Source: Synaphobranchus kaupii (lineage: Eukaryota; Chordata; Actinopteri; Anguilliformes; Synaphobranchidae). From it: 64,000 nucleotides of DNA. The position numbers were made by a program, and so were the translations under genes. The stretch spans positions 12,169,493 through 12,233,492 of the forward strand of contig CM056380.1 in assembly GCA_029718625.1 (NCBI GenBank), in the 5' to 3' direction. The notes under the pieces were generated by a model. That model worked only from the letters and a program-made list of their open reading frames with translations. It did not search any database and was not told the DNA's origin. The stretch's first letter is position 1, and every line of letters starts with the position of its first letter. Shown here piece after piece: positions 33,139-44,483 of the stretch.

Positions 33139-33743
33139 CTATTTGAGCAACTCTTGAGTTTTCACCAAAATTTGTCGTTCTCCAAGTTCTTTGATGATAG
33201 GTTTGTTACCATCAATAGCCTCTCTGTTAAGGGGGTACTGTCGCATGATTGGGGGAGGTGTTCCAGTGAGTAACACTGGCTCCATGTCAAGAAGACCACA
33301 GTCGTTTTTACTTTCAGCCCAAATTGGGTGTTTGGCGACATCTGCTTTTTGTAGTTGTCTTAAATTCCACATGACTTTACCATCAGAAAATTCAAGACTC
33401 GAGTTCAACTTTAATAGAAAATCCATGCCAAGTAAAGGCTGACACGCTTCTCCAACCCATAAATTAGCCGTGATCTCCGTAGGTCCTACTGAAATGGGCA
33501 CAGGCTGTGTCTGTCGCAACGTTATAGCCTGTCCTCCTACATCATAGCATCGTTGTACACGGTCTGTTAAAGGCAATATTTTGTCGTTTGCATATGAAGC
33601 AGGTAAAACAGTTAGTTCAGCGCCAGTGTCTAGAAGGAAATCAGTGTCTATTTGCCGGTTAATGGTCGCACCCACATAAAGTCCGTCTTTTGATTGCCTC
33701 ACTGCAGCTGCTATGCGTCTCAGTGAGGCGTCCTCTCGTTTAA
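33139..33743 (-). pseudogene. pro: Retroviral protease and start of RT
   Basis: The frame is entered by a -1 shift from gag. The aspartic protease active site LLDTGAE lies at about 33639-33619 and the LGMDFLL block about 90 residues later, followed by the RT entry region (QYPLNREAI). It ends at an in-frame stop at 33139, just before the next RT block, which continues in another frame. No conventional ATG is needed, because translation would come from gag frameshifting. Confidence 0.85.
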
Positions 33744-34558
33744 AGGAACCGCAGAAAGAATGGCCTTTTTCTGACAGTCACTCAAGCTTGCAAAATGTTG
33801 GTTCAAATCATCAGTGTCCCCCTCTGCGTAATTGCGTGTTGAGGGGCCATTGTTTCTGTATTGCTTTGCTGCCTGGCACTGCCTCCAATAATGTCCCGGT
33901 TCCCCACAATTACGACAGCTATTGTTACGTTTAACATCTGCACGATTACGTCCACGACTATTCAAATTACGGATCTTACATTCTGTATCCAATTCAACCC
34001 TTCTAGCTGCCGATAATAACTGGTCAAAAGTGATGGTTTCATCTTGCCAATCTGGTTTGCTAAGCTTAGTAGCTGATCTTATCTCTGGCAACAACGCCTG
34101 CATAAACGTTGTTTTAAGAGGGCCACTTACACTAGAGGAAAGGTTATCACGTGTTATCTCCTTAATTCCTGAATGTCTTAAAAAGGTTTCAGAAAACCGT
34201 TCAGCAAAAACATCAACAGCCTCGCCAGTCTTTTGAATGCACGCTGCAACTTTTCCCCAATTTGTGGATGCATTTGTAGCTTTCCGTATAAAATCCTCAA
34301 TCGCCTCCCATCCCTTGGCAAGATTCTGACCATCACCTCCCAACACAATAGTAACCGACGAATTTAGTTTGTTAACCTCTGTGGGAGTTATTATTGTGGC
34401 CATTAATTGTACACCGTCATACGGATGCAGGCAATAAATTGTCTTCAAACAATTGATTTTAGCCCAGGTGTCCCTGCCTGCAACTCGCGGATGTTTTAAA
34501 TTCTGCGACCACTTGTCAATGTCTTGGGGCTTGGTTGGTTTGTGACTGAACTGAATTT
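33720..34558 (-). pseudogene. gag: Retroviral gag, capsid and nucleocapsid part
   Basis: An open frame from about 34558 to the stop at 33720. The middle carries capsid-like sequence (VDVFAERFSETFLRHSG, TTFMQALLPEIR). The C-terminal part has one zinc knuckle, CRNCGEPGHYWRQC (C-x2-C-x4-H-x4-C), at 33917-33876, in a basic Arg/Asn-rich context. A frameshift near 34560 separates it from the upstream gag piece (34565-34690). Confidence 0.85.
33738..33744 (-). promoter_or_regulatory. Candidate -1 ribosomal frameshift (slippery) site
   Basis: The minus strand carries TTTAAAC in the correct zero-frame phase (T TTA AAC) six codons before the gag stop at 33722-33720. The protease frame is exactly the -1 frame and is open through this point. 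TTTAAAC is a canonical slippery heptamer. The downstream stimulatory structure was not tested. Confidence 0.7.
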
Positions 34559-34564
34559 CACGTG

Positions 34565-34690
34565 CTACCCGTCTTTGTGTAACGCTCTCAACTGTGGTGC
34601 CTGTGTTATGTCGTCATCAGAGTTTTCACTGTCACTGTCACTTGTCCACTCATCATTACGAGCTAATTTCTGCATATTTTTTAGCCCTGT
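34565..34690 (-). pseudogene. gag: Gag middle segment next to the nested insertion
   Basis: 42 codons with an acidic Ser/Asp-rich stretch (SDSDSENSDDD). It is cut on its upstream side by the inserted TIR element at 34691 and on its downstream side by a stop plus frameshift. Confidence 0.75.
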
Positions 34691-37600
34691 AGCACCCGAT
34701 AATGTAATAATTTCCTGAAAATGTAATAACGCCTGAAAATGTAATAAAATTTGCACTTGATCGAAAATGTAATTAAACCCAATAATGTAATAACTTGACA
34801 AATAATGTAATAAAATGTCCTGACTGATATTGTAATAACATTTTTACCGATAATGTAATACCTTATTACTTAATGTAATACTTTATTCTCATTTCTGATA
34901 TCCTACAGAAATCTGCAGGAATTGATGCTGTGACATTTCATACTGTACCTTGCCAAGTGATCATATAAAGGGAGAAAACTTCAATGCAGTGTGTAGCTAG
35001 TGCTGGAGGTATTTCCAGTTTAGCTCCACTGGAGCTCCACCTAGTGGCCAAAATGATTGGCTTGGTTATATTATTTTGACTTAACTAGTGCAGTGCCCGT
35101 TCAAAACGTGTCTCTCCTCATCTCGTGCACGGCTGTAGCTTGCCAGATCCCGAGGCAGGCGTGCATCTCGTGCGGGCACGGTCACACATGGGCAAAATTA
35201 ACATTGGCGAATATTCGCCTCCCATTCACTTCCATTCTATGTGAGCGAAGGGGCGAATAAAACATTTGCTTCTGGTGGCGAAGCAAATTCGCATCTTCGC
35301 TTTGTGTGAAATTCCTGCCTTTATAGTTAGATGAGGAATACGCAGAACGACAAATGTCAATTGTCATAAAGTACTATGTAATTTTGATGCTGAAAGTGTC
35401 ATAACATATCAGTATGACAGTATATGTCAACTGACCACTATGTCACTTGACATAGAGGATGATGTCAATTTGACATTGAAAGTGACATAATAACCCTTTA
35501 TGACCAGGTGGAACAAACATTTATGACTGGTTATGTATGTTTATGTCAGGTGCCATGTTATGAATGCTTATGTATACCCCCTTCAAATGAAGTGTCACCG
35601 AAAGTTGTTTTGTTGGATTGTGGTTGTTTTCATGAGGCAGTGTTTTGTTGGAAATCCGTGGTATAGAGAGTGAAGAGGAAGGTTTAGGGAACACTTACCT
35701 GGGGTCTCCAGTGCTTCTCAGAAGCTTATCTGACCTGGAATTCTGGATCCTTACATATGGTGGTCTCCCAAGGAGGCAGTCCATCACCCACTCAATAAGA
35801 TCAGGATGTAGTTGCATGTCCCTGAGTTTCTGCCCATGTGCATATGGCTGTATGGTGCTCAAAGTCTGCACTTTAACCTAATAGTCATTCTTTCATTTAA
35901 AATCCAGTGTATATAACATTCTTAAATTCTTAAAACACAAAATGTAGAACTCTGGACTGAAAGTGAACATAGTATTACATTATCCGTCAAAAGTATTACA
36001 TTATCAGTTTTGAAAAAAAATTACCCACCTGAAAATGTAATAAATTCCCAATAATGTAATAAGATATTACTGTCATGGTTTTGACCATGTTTCCCTATGC
36101 GGTCGTTTTCCTCGGTGGCCACGCGAGGGCGCTGCCCTTTTGGTAGATGCTTGCTCCGCCCTGCTGAGTTGGCGGAGCTTCTGTTAAGCGTTTACACCTG
36201 TGCGTAGTTACCTGAGAGACATATAAGCCTACCGTTTCCTTCGTTCGGTGCTTCGACATTAATTGTTCATCGTTTGTTCATTGTTTTGTACTGTGGTGTT
36301 TTTGTTGGCTGTGAGTTCTTGTACCATTTTGGCTACTTGCCTATTTTTAACGTCTCTTAGTTGAGGCAGGGCTTATTTCTTGCTGGCTTGGTGGTTGGTT
36401 ATCTCGTAGAAGTTTTGGGACCGTAAATCTCTGCTCTATTTTGCCTTTTTTTGTGCTTTTTCTCCGTGTATGGAGTTTTGGGCGATTCTGTTCGGAACAG
36501 TAGTTCTGTTCGCCCTTCGGCACATGTCTTCCCATAGGGAGATCTGGCGTTTCGCTTCTACTTAGTTCTTAGCTCGTAGAAGTATAGAGTAGTAGTTTCT
36601 CTGGTCCATTTTCGCCTGTTATTTGGTTTTCTTACTGAGAGACCTGGCGTTTTAGCTTCTACTCGTTTCCGGGTTACGGTGAGCCAGTTAGTAGCTTCGG
36701 TACGTTTGTTCCCTGTGTTGTCTCCTTCTCGTGGACTACGTTCCTCCTTGTTGTGACTCAGGGTTTTTGTTTATATTTAGAGGCTGTCGAGCTATTTTTG
36801 CGTTAGTCTTTTTGGATAGTAAAGTTATGGGACGACGGTGCTCCGTCGGCTCACCTGTAAAATGTTTCTCTCTCCTGGGAGATCGGGTGTTTACCTCTTT
36901 GTTTTCTGCTTCAGACTGCGAACTAATTAAATAGCCATGGAACGTTAAATCTCTGTTCCTGTTCGCCTCGTTACATTTCCCCTTACTGAGAGGCAGGGCT
37001 TGTATTTGTGTTAGTGCTTGTGTTAGTCAGATAGCCGACAGTTTCGGTGCAGCTGTCCTTTCGTCTTTTGTGCTATTTCTCCGTGTATGGAGATTTGGGC
37101 GATTTTGTTCGGAACTGTGTTTCTGTTCGCCCTTCGGTGCAATTCGTCTCTTAGGGAAGACCGGGCGATGTTTTGGACATGTTTGCGCTTGACTGCGAGC
37201 CTATTAATCGCGCCATGGAACGTTAAATCTCTGTTCCTGTGCGCCTCGTTATTTTCCTCATCATAGAGAGGCAGGGCGTGTATTTTCAATGAATCTCGCT
37301 TTGGTCTAGCCGGTAAATGTCTGGTACTGCCTGTCCTGTTCGTTCCTTTCAGTGCCTTTCTCCTTTCATGGAGTTTGATGATTTTGTTCGGAACTGCTGT
37401 TCTGTTTCGTCTTTTGGGTGCATGTCTTCCTATATGGAGGATTGGGCGATGTTGTGGACACGTTTGTGTGTGACCGCGAGTCTGAGAGTAGCCTGGAAAC
37501 GTTGGATCTGTTCCTTTCGCCTCCTCATGCTATCATATTATTTTGCAGTGTTTGTTTGTGTTTTATGTTTGTCTTTATGCTGCTCGCCCGTTATTATGTG

Positions 37601-37978
37601 TCTCGTTACCGAGACAGGGCGCGTATTATTTCTGGCTGTTCAGTATCCTGTCCTTGCGCTCTACTTGGCGTGTGACAGTGAGCCCGTTAGTAGCGTTTGT
37701 AGTGGTGTTCGTTGTCTTGTCTCCTCCCTTATCTGCGGGTAAGCCTAAGGGCTTAATGAATCCCCTTGCTGCGTTTGGCTCCTCCCATCTCACACGTCAC
37801 GCCCCATTACAATTTCATTATCGGTACAAATGTTATTACAATATCACTCAGGACATTTTATTACATTATTGGTCAAGTTATTACATTATTGGGTTTTATT
37901 ACATTTTCGATCAAGTTTAAGTGCAAATTTTATTACATTTTCAGGAAATTATTACATTATCGGGTGCTCTTTGCTTTA
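34691..37978. mobile_element. TIR element with ATAATGTAATAA subterminal repeats, inserted in gag
   Basis: Inverted repeats of about 170-180 bp, starting AGCACCCGATAATGTAATAA at 34691 and ending with its complement at 37978. They are built from many ATAATGTAATAA / AAAATGTAATAA motifs. More motifs lie at 35970-36065. The interior has no transposase but contains smaller repeats: a GCGAAGGGGCGAATAAAACA block at 35240-35290, TATGTCA-rich MITE-like sequence at 35390-35600 and a Tc1-like piece near 35860. It splits the gag reading frame. No clear target duplication is visible. Superfamily unknown. Confidence 0.8.
36071..37806 (+). mobile_element. Long solo LTR-like element (1736 bp) nested in the TIR element
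   Basis: Starts TGTCATGG and ends GCCCCA, giving TG...CA ends. It is flanked by TTAC (36067-36070 and 37807-37810). A TATA-like ACATATAAGCC lies at about 36220. The interior is made of diverged repeats around GGAACGTTAAATCTCTGTTC, GAGAGGCAGGGC and TATGGAGxTTGGGCGAT. A second copy begins at 62317. No coding sequence. The strand is that on which the TG...CA and TATA order makes sense. Confidence 0.6.
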
Positions 37979-38358
37979 ACGCTTTTCAGCTCTTCGACTA
38001 GATCTTTAACTTTCTTCCTCTCTATTTCAAAAAGGCGATCTGTTTTGGCTTTGGCATTTATTTCATTTTGCCTTCGCGTGTGACTAACGATAAGCAAAGC
38101 AAGGGGGAGTTTACGCTTGCCAGACACGCGTTGCAATTTACCGTATGCCTTCTTTATGTCATTCAAACTTCATACCTTATCTTCGTCAACTTGGAAACCG
38201 AACTTATTTTCAATGTATTTTTCCATCTCCTCCAACTTCAAATACGAATGGATAAACCCCTTCGTATCCTTAATAAGGGAATCATTGCTTACTTTCGGAA
38301 TGGCCTTTCCGCCTTTCTCAGACGTGGGAACCTGGTTCTTATCGCGTCTACCAAACAT
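37979..38358 (-). pseudogene. gag: Retroviral gag N-terminal (matrix-like) part
   Basis: ATG at 38358 starts MFGRRDKNQVPTSEKGGKA. A stop codon (TGA) interrupts the frame at about 38170. The same frame then continues (SLNDIKKAYGKLQRV ...) through a basic coiled region (FEIERKKVKDLVEELKS) up to the insertion point at 37979. It is the first gag segment downstream of the leader. Confidence 0.75.
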
Positions 38359-39339
38359 GGTTGCGGTCACGATATTAAAATTTAAAATTACGGACAATTT
38401 CAAAACTTAACAAAAATGTTTCACGTGTCACTCACCAGGAGGACAAACAGCAGCTATCTTGTAGAATATATATATATATTTTTTAATTACAATAGATTAC
38501 CAAGTTAAGATAAAACGCATAAATGATTGTAAACAACGTTTACCGGACACAAGACGTGCGAAACACTTGTACATTAAACAATAACAACGTTAAACAATAA
38601 ACAGATGGTTCTCATACATACGTCAAGGTAAAAAACTAGTTTCAAGACACCAACGCTAAATTACAACGTTGCCACTGACAGCTTTTGCACTCAGGGGCCC
38701 TCTGAACACCCCTGACCGCTCACAGGATGGATTTCACTTAATTTACTTCTTAAATTAGTGAACTGTGCCCTGCTTTACCTATCTACCTGGAATCCTCTTT
38801 CAAATACGACCGATCAAGTACACACCAGTATTTGATATCACGAATACTTCCACAGACACCCTGTTGCGATTATTGACGCTCTGAACACCAATACTCGCTC
38901 AATGGAGGATTTATTAATTTACTTCTTTAAATTAATAAAAATGTGCCTTGCTTGCCTATTTATCTTGGGATCCCCTTTAACACAACTGATGCCTCGCGTC
39001 CTTATTCCAATGTTTACACCCTGCAAAGCACTCTTGCTCCCGCAAGAAATAGAATTTCACAAACTTCAAACTCTCACTGACATTCACACACACACACACA
39101 CGATTTACTCAACATACAATCATATTGCGGTGGCAACATCAAAGTAGGTATTCCCTCTCTATTCCTTAATTACAACCGTACCAACAGCGAATATTCTTAG
39201 TTCGTTAATCAAGCAAAATAATTAGAAACAGGGAACTCACCCGATCACAGAAATGGAAAAACTCCGAAGTAACTTCGGGGCACACCGTCCAAACTTCTCT
39301 GGTCACTGGAAAAGTTCCTGGGCCTTGATTATCTCGTTG
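38359..39339 (-). other. Retroviral leader between primer binding site and gag
   Basis: About 980 bp without a long frame. A donor-like CCTGGTGAGTGAC is present on the minus strand near 38440. A short CA repeat lies at 39086-39101. Confidence 0.5.
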
Positions 39340-39357
39340 ATCTCGGTGGGACCTCCA
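39340..39357 (-). promoter_or_regulatory. Primer binding site, tRNA-Gln type
   Basis: TGGAGGTCCCACCGAGAT on the minus strand is complementary to the 3' end of vertebrate tRNA-Gln(TTG) including CCA. It lies 3 bases after the LTR end. Confidence 0.85.
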
Positions 39358-39360
39358 AAT

Positions 39361-39800
39361 TGAAGAATTGCTTCGTATTTCTCAATTACCCTTTTGTTCG
39401 TTACCAGTACTTGCAATTACGTTCGAGGAATAAAAGGGTCTTGAGTCCGTTCCGTGATGAAAGACAGTAGCTTATAGCTTCTTTATTAGCGTGGTGTTTG
39501 TGTCAGCTTCTAGTCCAACTTGACCTTACACTGTAACATGGCACAACTTAAGTACAATCTCTAAACAAAAGGGGGCTAGCCAGGAGGAAAGGCTTCATGT
39601 GAGAATTCACTCCTTCCCTGGTTCGATCAATGACTCTTCACACATTATAATTTCTATTCACCCAGGGTTGCTTACCAATGACTCTTGGGGGAGAGCTTGC
39701 ATTTGAAAGGGTACTTAACCACTGGACTGAAACAGGATGGGTGTGGGGGCTTAAACAGATTATAACTCTGATATTACTATAAAAACCTTAAAATCCAACA
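39361..39800 (-). repeat. 5' LTR of the endogenous retrovirus (440 bp)
   Basis: On the minus strand it begins TGTTGG at 39800 and ends TTCA at 39361. An AATAAA polyadenylation signal lies in CTAATAAAGAAGC at about 39487. The start matches the 41-bp 3' LTR remnant. Confidence 0.85.
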
Positions 39801-40000
39801 ATTGCAAGTAAACTTGCGCTGAACTGGCCGGGTTGGTCTTAAGATGAGGTCTGGTCAGGATAATTTTTGGCGTATCTTGAGGCAGCAAAAAGCATTTGCA
39901 CTAAAACCACCACCACAAACCTGGTCTGAAGTCATGTCACAGTTATTTTTATGGCACAATATTAAGATAGCAATGTAGGGGACATACCTCTATATCCTTA
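39801..40000 (+). mobile_element. Harbinger-type fragment flanking the retrovirus
   Basis: The reverse complement shares GACCAGGTTTGTGGTGG, GCTTTxTGCTGxCTCAAGAT and ATACGCCAAAAA with 29340-29415, so both are pieces of the same family in opposite orientation. From 40001 to 40336 nothing is recognised. Confidence 0.5.
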
Positions 40001-40336
40001 TACAAGGCACCACCTATGTAGGTGTAGCAATATAACCGCAATTAGTAATCAGTCTCATAAAATTACCATTATCTAAAATATTTAACCATAAATTTGGAAC
40101 TTCAATTAATAATCAAAATTACAAGTATTAGTTGACAAATGTAATTAAATCAAAGATTTAATAGATAATCTGAAGGGTGGAGTTCTTCAATAGACTATTT
40201 TGGCTCAGATTCTCATGTTTATGCAACATCAAAACAGACACGGGTTTAATAATATAATTTATTAAACAAACATGTAAAAATACAGAACAATCACAGACTA
40301 ATCTAACAGGGGAAGGCTACGCTAATTATGGAAGAG

Positions 40337-40410
40337 TGTGAGTGGGTGCGTGCGCGTGCGTGCGTGTCGGTGTGTGTGTGCGTGCGCGTGTGTGTGTGCG
40401 TGCGCGTGTG

Positions 40411-40442
<32 letters not shown>

Positions 40443-40490
40443 GGTGTGTGTGCGTGCGTGGGTGTGTGTGTGCGTGCGTGTGTGCGTGTG

Positions 40491-40522
<32 letters not shown>

Positions 40523-40793
40523 TGTGCGTGGGTGTGGGTGTGTGTGCGTGCGTGCGTGCGTGCGTGCGGGTGTGTGCGTGCGCGCGCGTGCGTGCGGGTG
40601 TGTGCGTGTGGGTGTGTGGGTGTGTGTGGGTGTGTGTGTGCGTGTGTGTGCGTGTGGGTGTGTGTGTGTGTGTGTGTGTGGGTGTGGGTGGGTGTGTGTG
40701 TGTGCGTGCGTGCGTGTGGGTGTGTGCGTGCGCGCGCGCGCGCGTGCGTGTGGGTGTGTGCGTGTGGGTGTGTGTGTGCGTGTGGGTGCGTGT

Positions 40794-40830
<37 letters not shown>

Positions 40831-40850
40831 TGTGTGTGCGTGCACGCGTC
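40337..40850. repeat. (GT/GC)n microsatellite, about 510 bp
   Basis: Alternating purine-pyrimidine TGTGCGTGCGTGTGGGTGTG sequence without other content. It is open in all three plus-strand frames and one minus-strand frame purely because of its composition. Such sequence can adopt Z-DNA. Confidence 0.97.
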
Positions 40851-41422
40851 TTCGCACGTGTCCTTTGCCTCTGAACAAAGGGGAGAGAACTGCGCCTGTA
40901 GGCCTGTGCAGCACAGTGGTATCGGCGTGGTTGAATAATCTAGCTTAGCTACAATGAAGTGTCGGTCCTAGCAGTGCAGAAGACGGACGCGTAGCTGCAG
41001 CTCCTAACCGATAACGCAAATGACTTGCACCAAATGACTCGTTATTCACTGAATACCGACTATATTAATATTGTTAGTAATGTGGAGAGTTGAATGAAGA
41101 ATTAGCATGCAGGAAGAGAGAAACCACGTGGGTGGTGTCGTGTTACTCTAGGTAGCTAGCCAATTCGAGCAGGGTAAACACGGCAAACAGAACTCATTAA
41201 AATAAACAGTAAACGGACAGATATAACCACACAGATTCACATTAACTTCAGTTAAGACTAAACTAAACTGTAGCTACTGCCTGGGATGCTTAGTCAGTCT
41301 TACTGAGAGCCTTCCACCCATGTTGTCTCCGGTGGTCGCTGTTGCGCTCCTGGGAACACACGGTCATGGAGTTGTGAATTGTGAAGGTTTTCCAGCAGTC
41401 CAAGCCGGTGTCCTTTTCGAGG
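40851..41422. other. Unassigned intron sequence before the segmental repeat
   Basis: No gene seen. The short plus frame at 41320-41559 crosses into the repeat and has no known domain. Confidence 0.5.
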
Positions 41423-41868
41423 CGTGGGTGGCGATGACAGCTGGTCTCCTCCAGTCATCTGGGGGTGTCCCTCTCGCTGTTTGTAAAGTTCATTTTGCTG
41501 AAGTTTCTTGTGGTCAGCTAGCGCAGTGCTGCAAGCTCGCTATTTTCCACGTGGGATGAAGTAAACTTAGTCACCGCAAGGCGAGCTAAGTCAGCGGCCC
41601 CTTGGAGAGCCACATTCTCTGTGTTTTCACAGAGGTTTCCTCAGCAATAGCAGCAATCCACTGCGTTCTGTGAACCCCAGTATTAGGAGAACTCCACAGA
41701 ATTGTGGGAGTTCCGGAGCTGTGTGAACTCCACAGTGTTGTTGGAGTCCCAGGGAAAAGTGACCAAGTCCGCTGGATGCAAGGGCGAGAAGAGCCTGAGC
41801 GATGGTCGTCACTCAGTTTTATTAACTTGGTGGGGGGAAGGGAACCTTCACACCCACAGTTCTTATAT

Positions 41869-42459
41869 AGGCTGCGTCCCAATTCGCCCTTCGCACTTCA
41901 AATGCGGGTGCCCGCAAGAACCTCCAGGGGCTTAGTGTGTCCCATTTCTTATTTTGTGTTTCGCAAGGGTACTCTCGAGCGCCGCCATGAGCCCTTGATG
42001 CGCCCCTCTAGCAAGTCCGCATCAGACCGCACTTTTCAGAGGGGTATTACCCCAAATCCCCTGCGAAATCGTGATGTTTCTGTTTCTAACCAATCACAGA
42101 GGACTTGAAGTCGTTGCCAAGCAGTTAGGCTGATTCTACTAATTAACCACTAATTTGATCAACCACTGTTTGATTAGTAGAACTCCTGTGTGTAACTGCT
42201 TGGTTTTGAACAAAAGCGTGCACAAACACCGGTAGTTTCTGGATAAGATTGAGGATCCCTGATCTTCACCTTTTTTTTTCCACCCATAACTTTATAGAAC
42301 AACAGGAATTTTGACCGAGCTTTTTCATGCAGTGTGTCCCAATTCTTTCCTTTTAAACCCATGCACCCTCATGCACTTGCACACCTTGAGTGCACACTCT
42401 CTGACGTCACCATAGTGCGGTCCTGAAGGAGGACCTTAGGGCGAATTGGGACGCGGCCT
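41869..42459. mobile_element. TIR element AGGCTGCGTCCCAATTCGCC, unit A
   Basis: The left end AGGCTGCGTCCCAATTCGCC and the reverse complement of the right end AGGCCGCGTCCCAATTCGCC match over 20 bases with one difference. About 590 bp, no coding capacity. No clear target duplication. Confidence 0.75.
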
Positions 42460-43034
42460 TTGTTCTGTGTTCACACCGGTTCACTGTGAGATGAGGATTT
42501 TAAACGCCGCGCGCACAAATGACGTCATCAGACGCGCCTCCATGTACTTAAAGTGACAGTCAGTGTTTGTGTAAGGACTGTCAGCTGGCTGTCGGTCCCT
42601 ACAGCAATATGCGTCTACATGGGCGTGTGCACAATGTGCGTACACCCTCCTCCTGTCTGTTACACACACACAGGGGCACGCACAAAACATGCATAAAAAT
42701 ATCAAGATTAGCCTACAATGTGAAATTTTATTGTGTATATCAAAAAATGCATAATAACAAAAGGGCCCATCGGTCAAGGACCACATACCTGTCTCTCAGT
42801 GAAGGGCAATGCTGCCTTAATTTGCATTTATCCCGCCAGACTTGAACAAACTTCTATCATCTCCTGGCAGCTGAGCTAGAGATGAATGCCTGCTGTCCCT
42901 ATATGCACTCCTATATAGAATGAACACATTCAAGTCCCCGTCACACCTGTCAGCCAAGAACGGGTAAAACAGGAGTTCACGGTGAAGTTTGGATATCCTG
43001 GGGTTCTGCCCCAGCAGAGAACGCTGTTATATAT

Positions 43035-43319
43035 GTGAAACATAAGGGAGCCCACTCCATCAACATCCTGGCGATGCGCAATGCTACGTGTAAGGTTACG
43101 CACATATTTGCTAATTATCCTGGATCATCCTGGATCAAGCTATGGCCAATAGTTCCTGTAATCTTCCGAGGGGACAATGGCTATCCATTAAAAACGTTGC
43201 TGGTAACACCTATGTCATGCCTAATGCACAAATTGACATTCAATCAAAAACTCAAGACAACAGAGTGGAGTGCAGAAAATGTTCTTCAGATGTCTGGAAC
43301 ATTACAATACAGCATGTAA
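43035..43319 (+). pseudogene. PIF/Harbinger transposase remnant, unit A
   Basis: Reads HKGAHSINILAMRNATCKVT then HIFANYPGS and FRGDNGYPLKTLLVTPM. These correspond to the DDE_Tnp_4/HARBI1-type blocks: 'RKGxHSIN', 'xxANxPGSxHD' (the SxHD catalytic Asp is lost) and 'GDxGYPLxxxLxTP'. Between the last two blocks a deletion removes about 30 residues. Beyond TPM the true frame shifts. Clearly dead. A related inverted copy lies at 28500-29260. Confidence 0.7.
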
Positions 43320-44483
43320 GTAAATGGAATGGTTGTGACTGAAAAAAGTTAAAAACTCTGTCTATTTTTTGTTTTTCAAATAGCCTACACTCCTGGGGAT
43401 TCGCTGTGCATGCGTTTTTTCGATACGGTTCAAAAAACTGAGATGAATTGAAATTTCACCATTTAAACTGAATTTTTAACACTATTCTTCCTTTATATTT
43501 TTTTAATTAAAGTGACCAGGTTTCCATACTTTCTGAAATTAATGCCCGCTGATTTCACACGTATTCCATAACTGACCAAAACTAAAAGAGAACGAAGGGT
43601 CTAATTAAGGAAAATAAGCATTTAAACAACAATTAGAAACAATTAAGTATAATGTGCTGCATTATAGTATTTTAAAGGGGAATTCTGTTTTTTTTCGACT
43701 TGAATCTATGTTTAAGAACTATTTCTAACATGCTGATGGGTAGCCTAATCATAAAGTTGTCACATCTTTAATTTTCGAGATTTGGTCGACAAGAAATTTA
43801 TTCACTGAAATGTTTTATTAAAATACATTCTTGCTTGTTGAACTAGCAGTAGCTATTGGCCTACCTTAGCTTAGCTATTCTGCGTGCATGAACATTTATT
43901 GTTTACAGTGTGTGTCGCACAAGTTTGCAAGTTTTCAGGTTGCAGTAATAAAATTAGGAAAACTACAATGGTCAGTTTCCATTGTTACATGCCTGGCTCA
44001 TGGCAATGCAACAAATGGGAGACCACACATGGAAAACATTAACAAGAGTCTTTATTTATAAAAATTTACTTCACAAGCACACAACACGGCTGCTGGAGAC
44101 CAAACTCTTTCCACCCTGTACCAGCCACGCCTTTGTACTCCTTGAGCGCAGACCTGAAGCAATCAGCCCAATCACTCACAGCTGCCAACATTCCACCTGT
44201 GATTGAGAGAAAGAGAGGCCAAACACCAAGTAAACCAGAGAGAGGCGTGACACCATGCATTACCATTGCGCGATGAACATAGGCTAAAGCTATGGTTGCT
44301 TGCACTGCACATTGACGAAAACCCTACTGTCAAGCAACTCCGTCTGGTAGACTCATGTCTGCAGTAACCATTTCTTTGTGAATGACTATCGTATATCCAA
44401 TGAAGGATCAAATATACACAAACGCTTTCGTCTAAAAAGTACAGCTGTTCCGAGAGTTGGGAGACCCAGTGTTTCTGCTGGAG

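Larger units (their letters stand above)
32159..39800 (-). mobile_element. Defective endogenous retrovirus, antisense to the NLR gene
   Basis: Order on the minus strand: 5' LTR (39800-39361), tRNA-Gln primer binding site (39357-39340), leader, gag, protease, partial RT, then a polypurine tract and the first 41 bp of the 3' LTR. Most of pol (after the first RT block), integrase and env are missing. Gag is disrupted by a nonsense codon, a frameshift and a 3.3-kb nested insertion; the RT region is also frame-shifted. It cannot produce virus. The genus is not resolved: the zinc-knuckle gag and protease-RT layout suit a gamma/epsilon-like fish retrovirus. Confidence 0.88.

Noticed and set aside
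40303..40948. Cys/Val- or His/Thr-rich frames of about 180-206 codons
   Set aside because: Pure GT/GC microsatellite read in several frames.
41704..42108. 134-codon plus frame repeated in each block
   Set aside because: It crosses the terminus of the GGCTGCGTCCC TIR element, has no recognisable domain, and its conservation is explained by recent block duplication.
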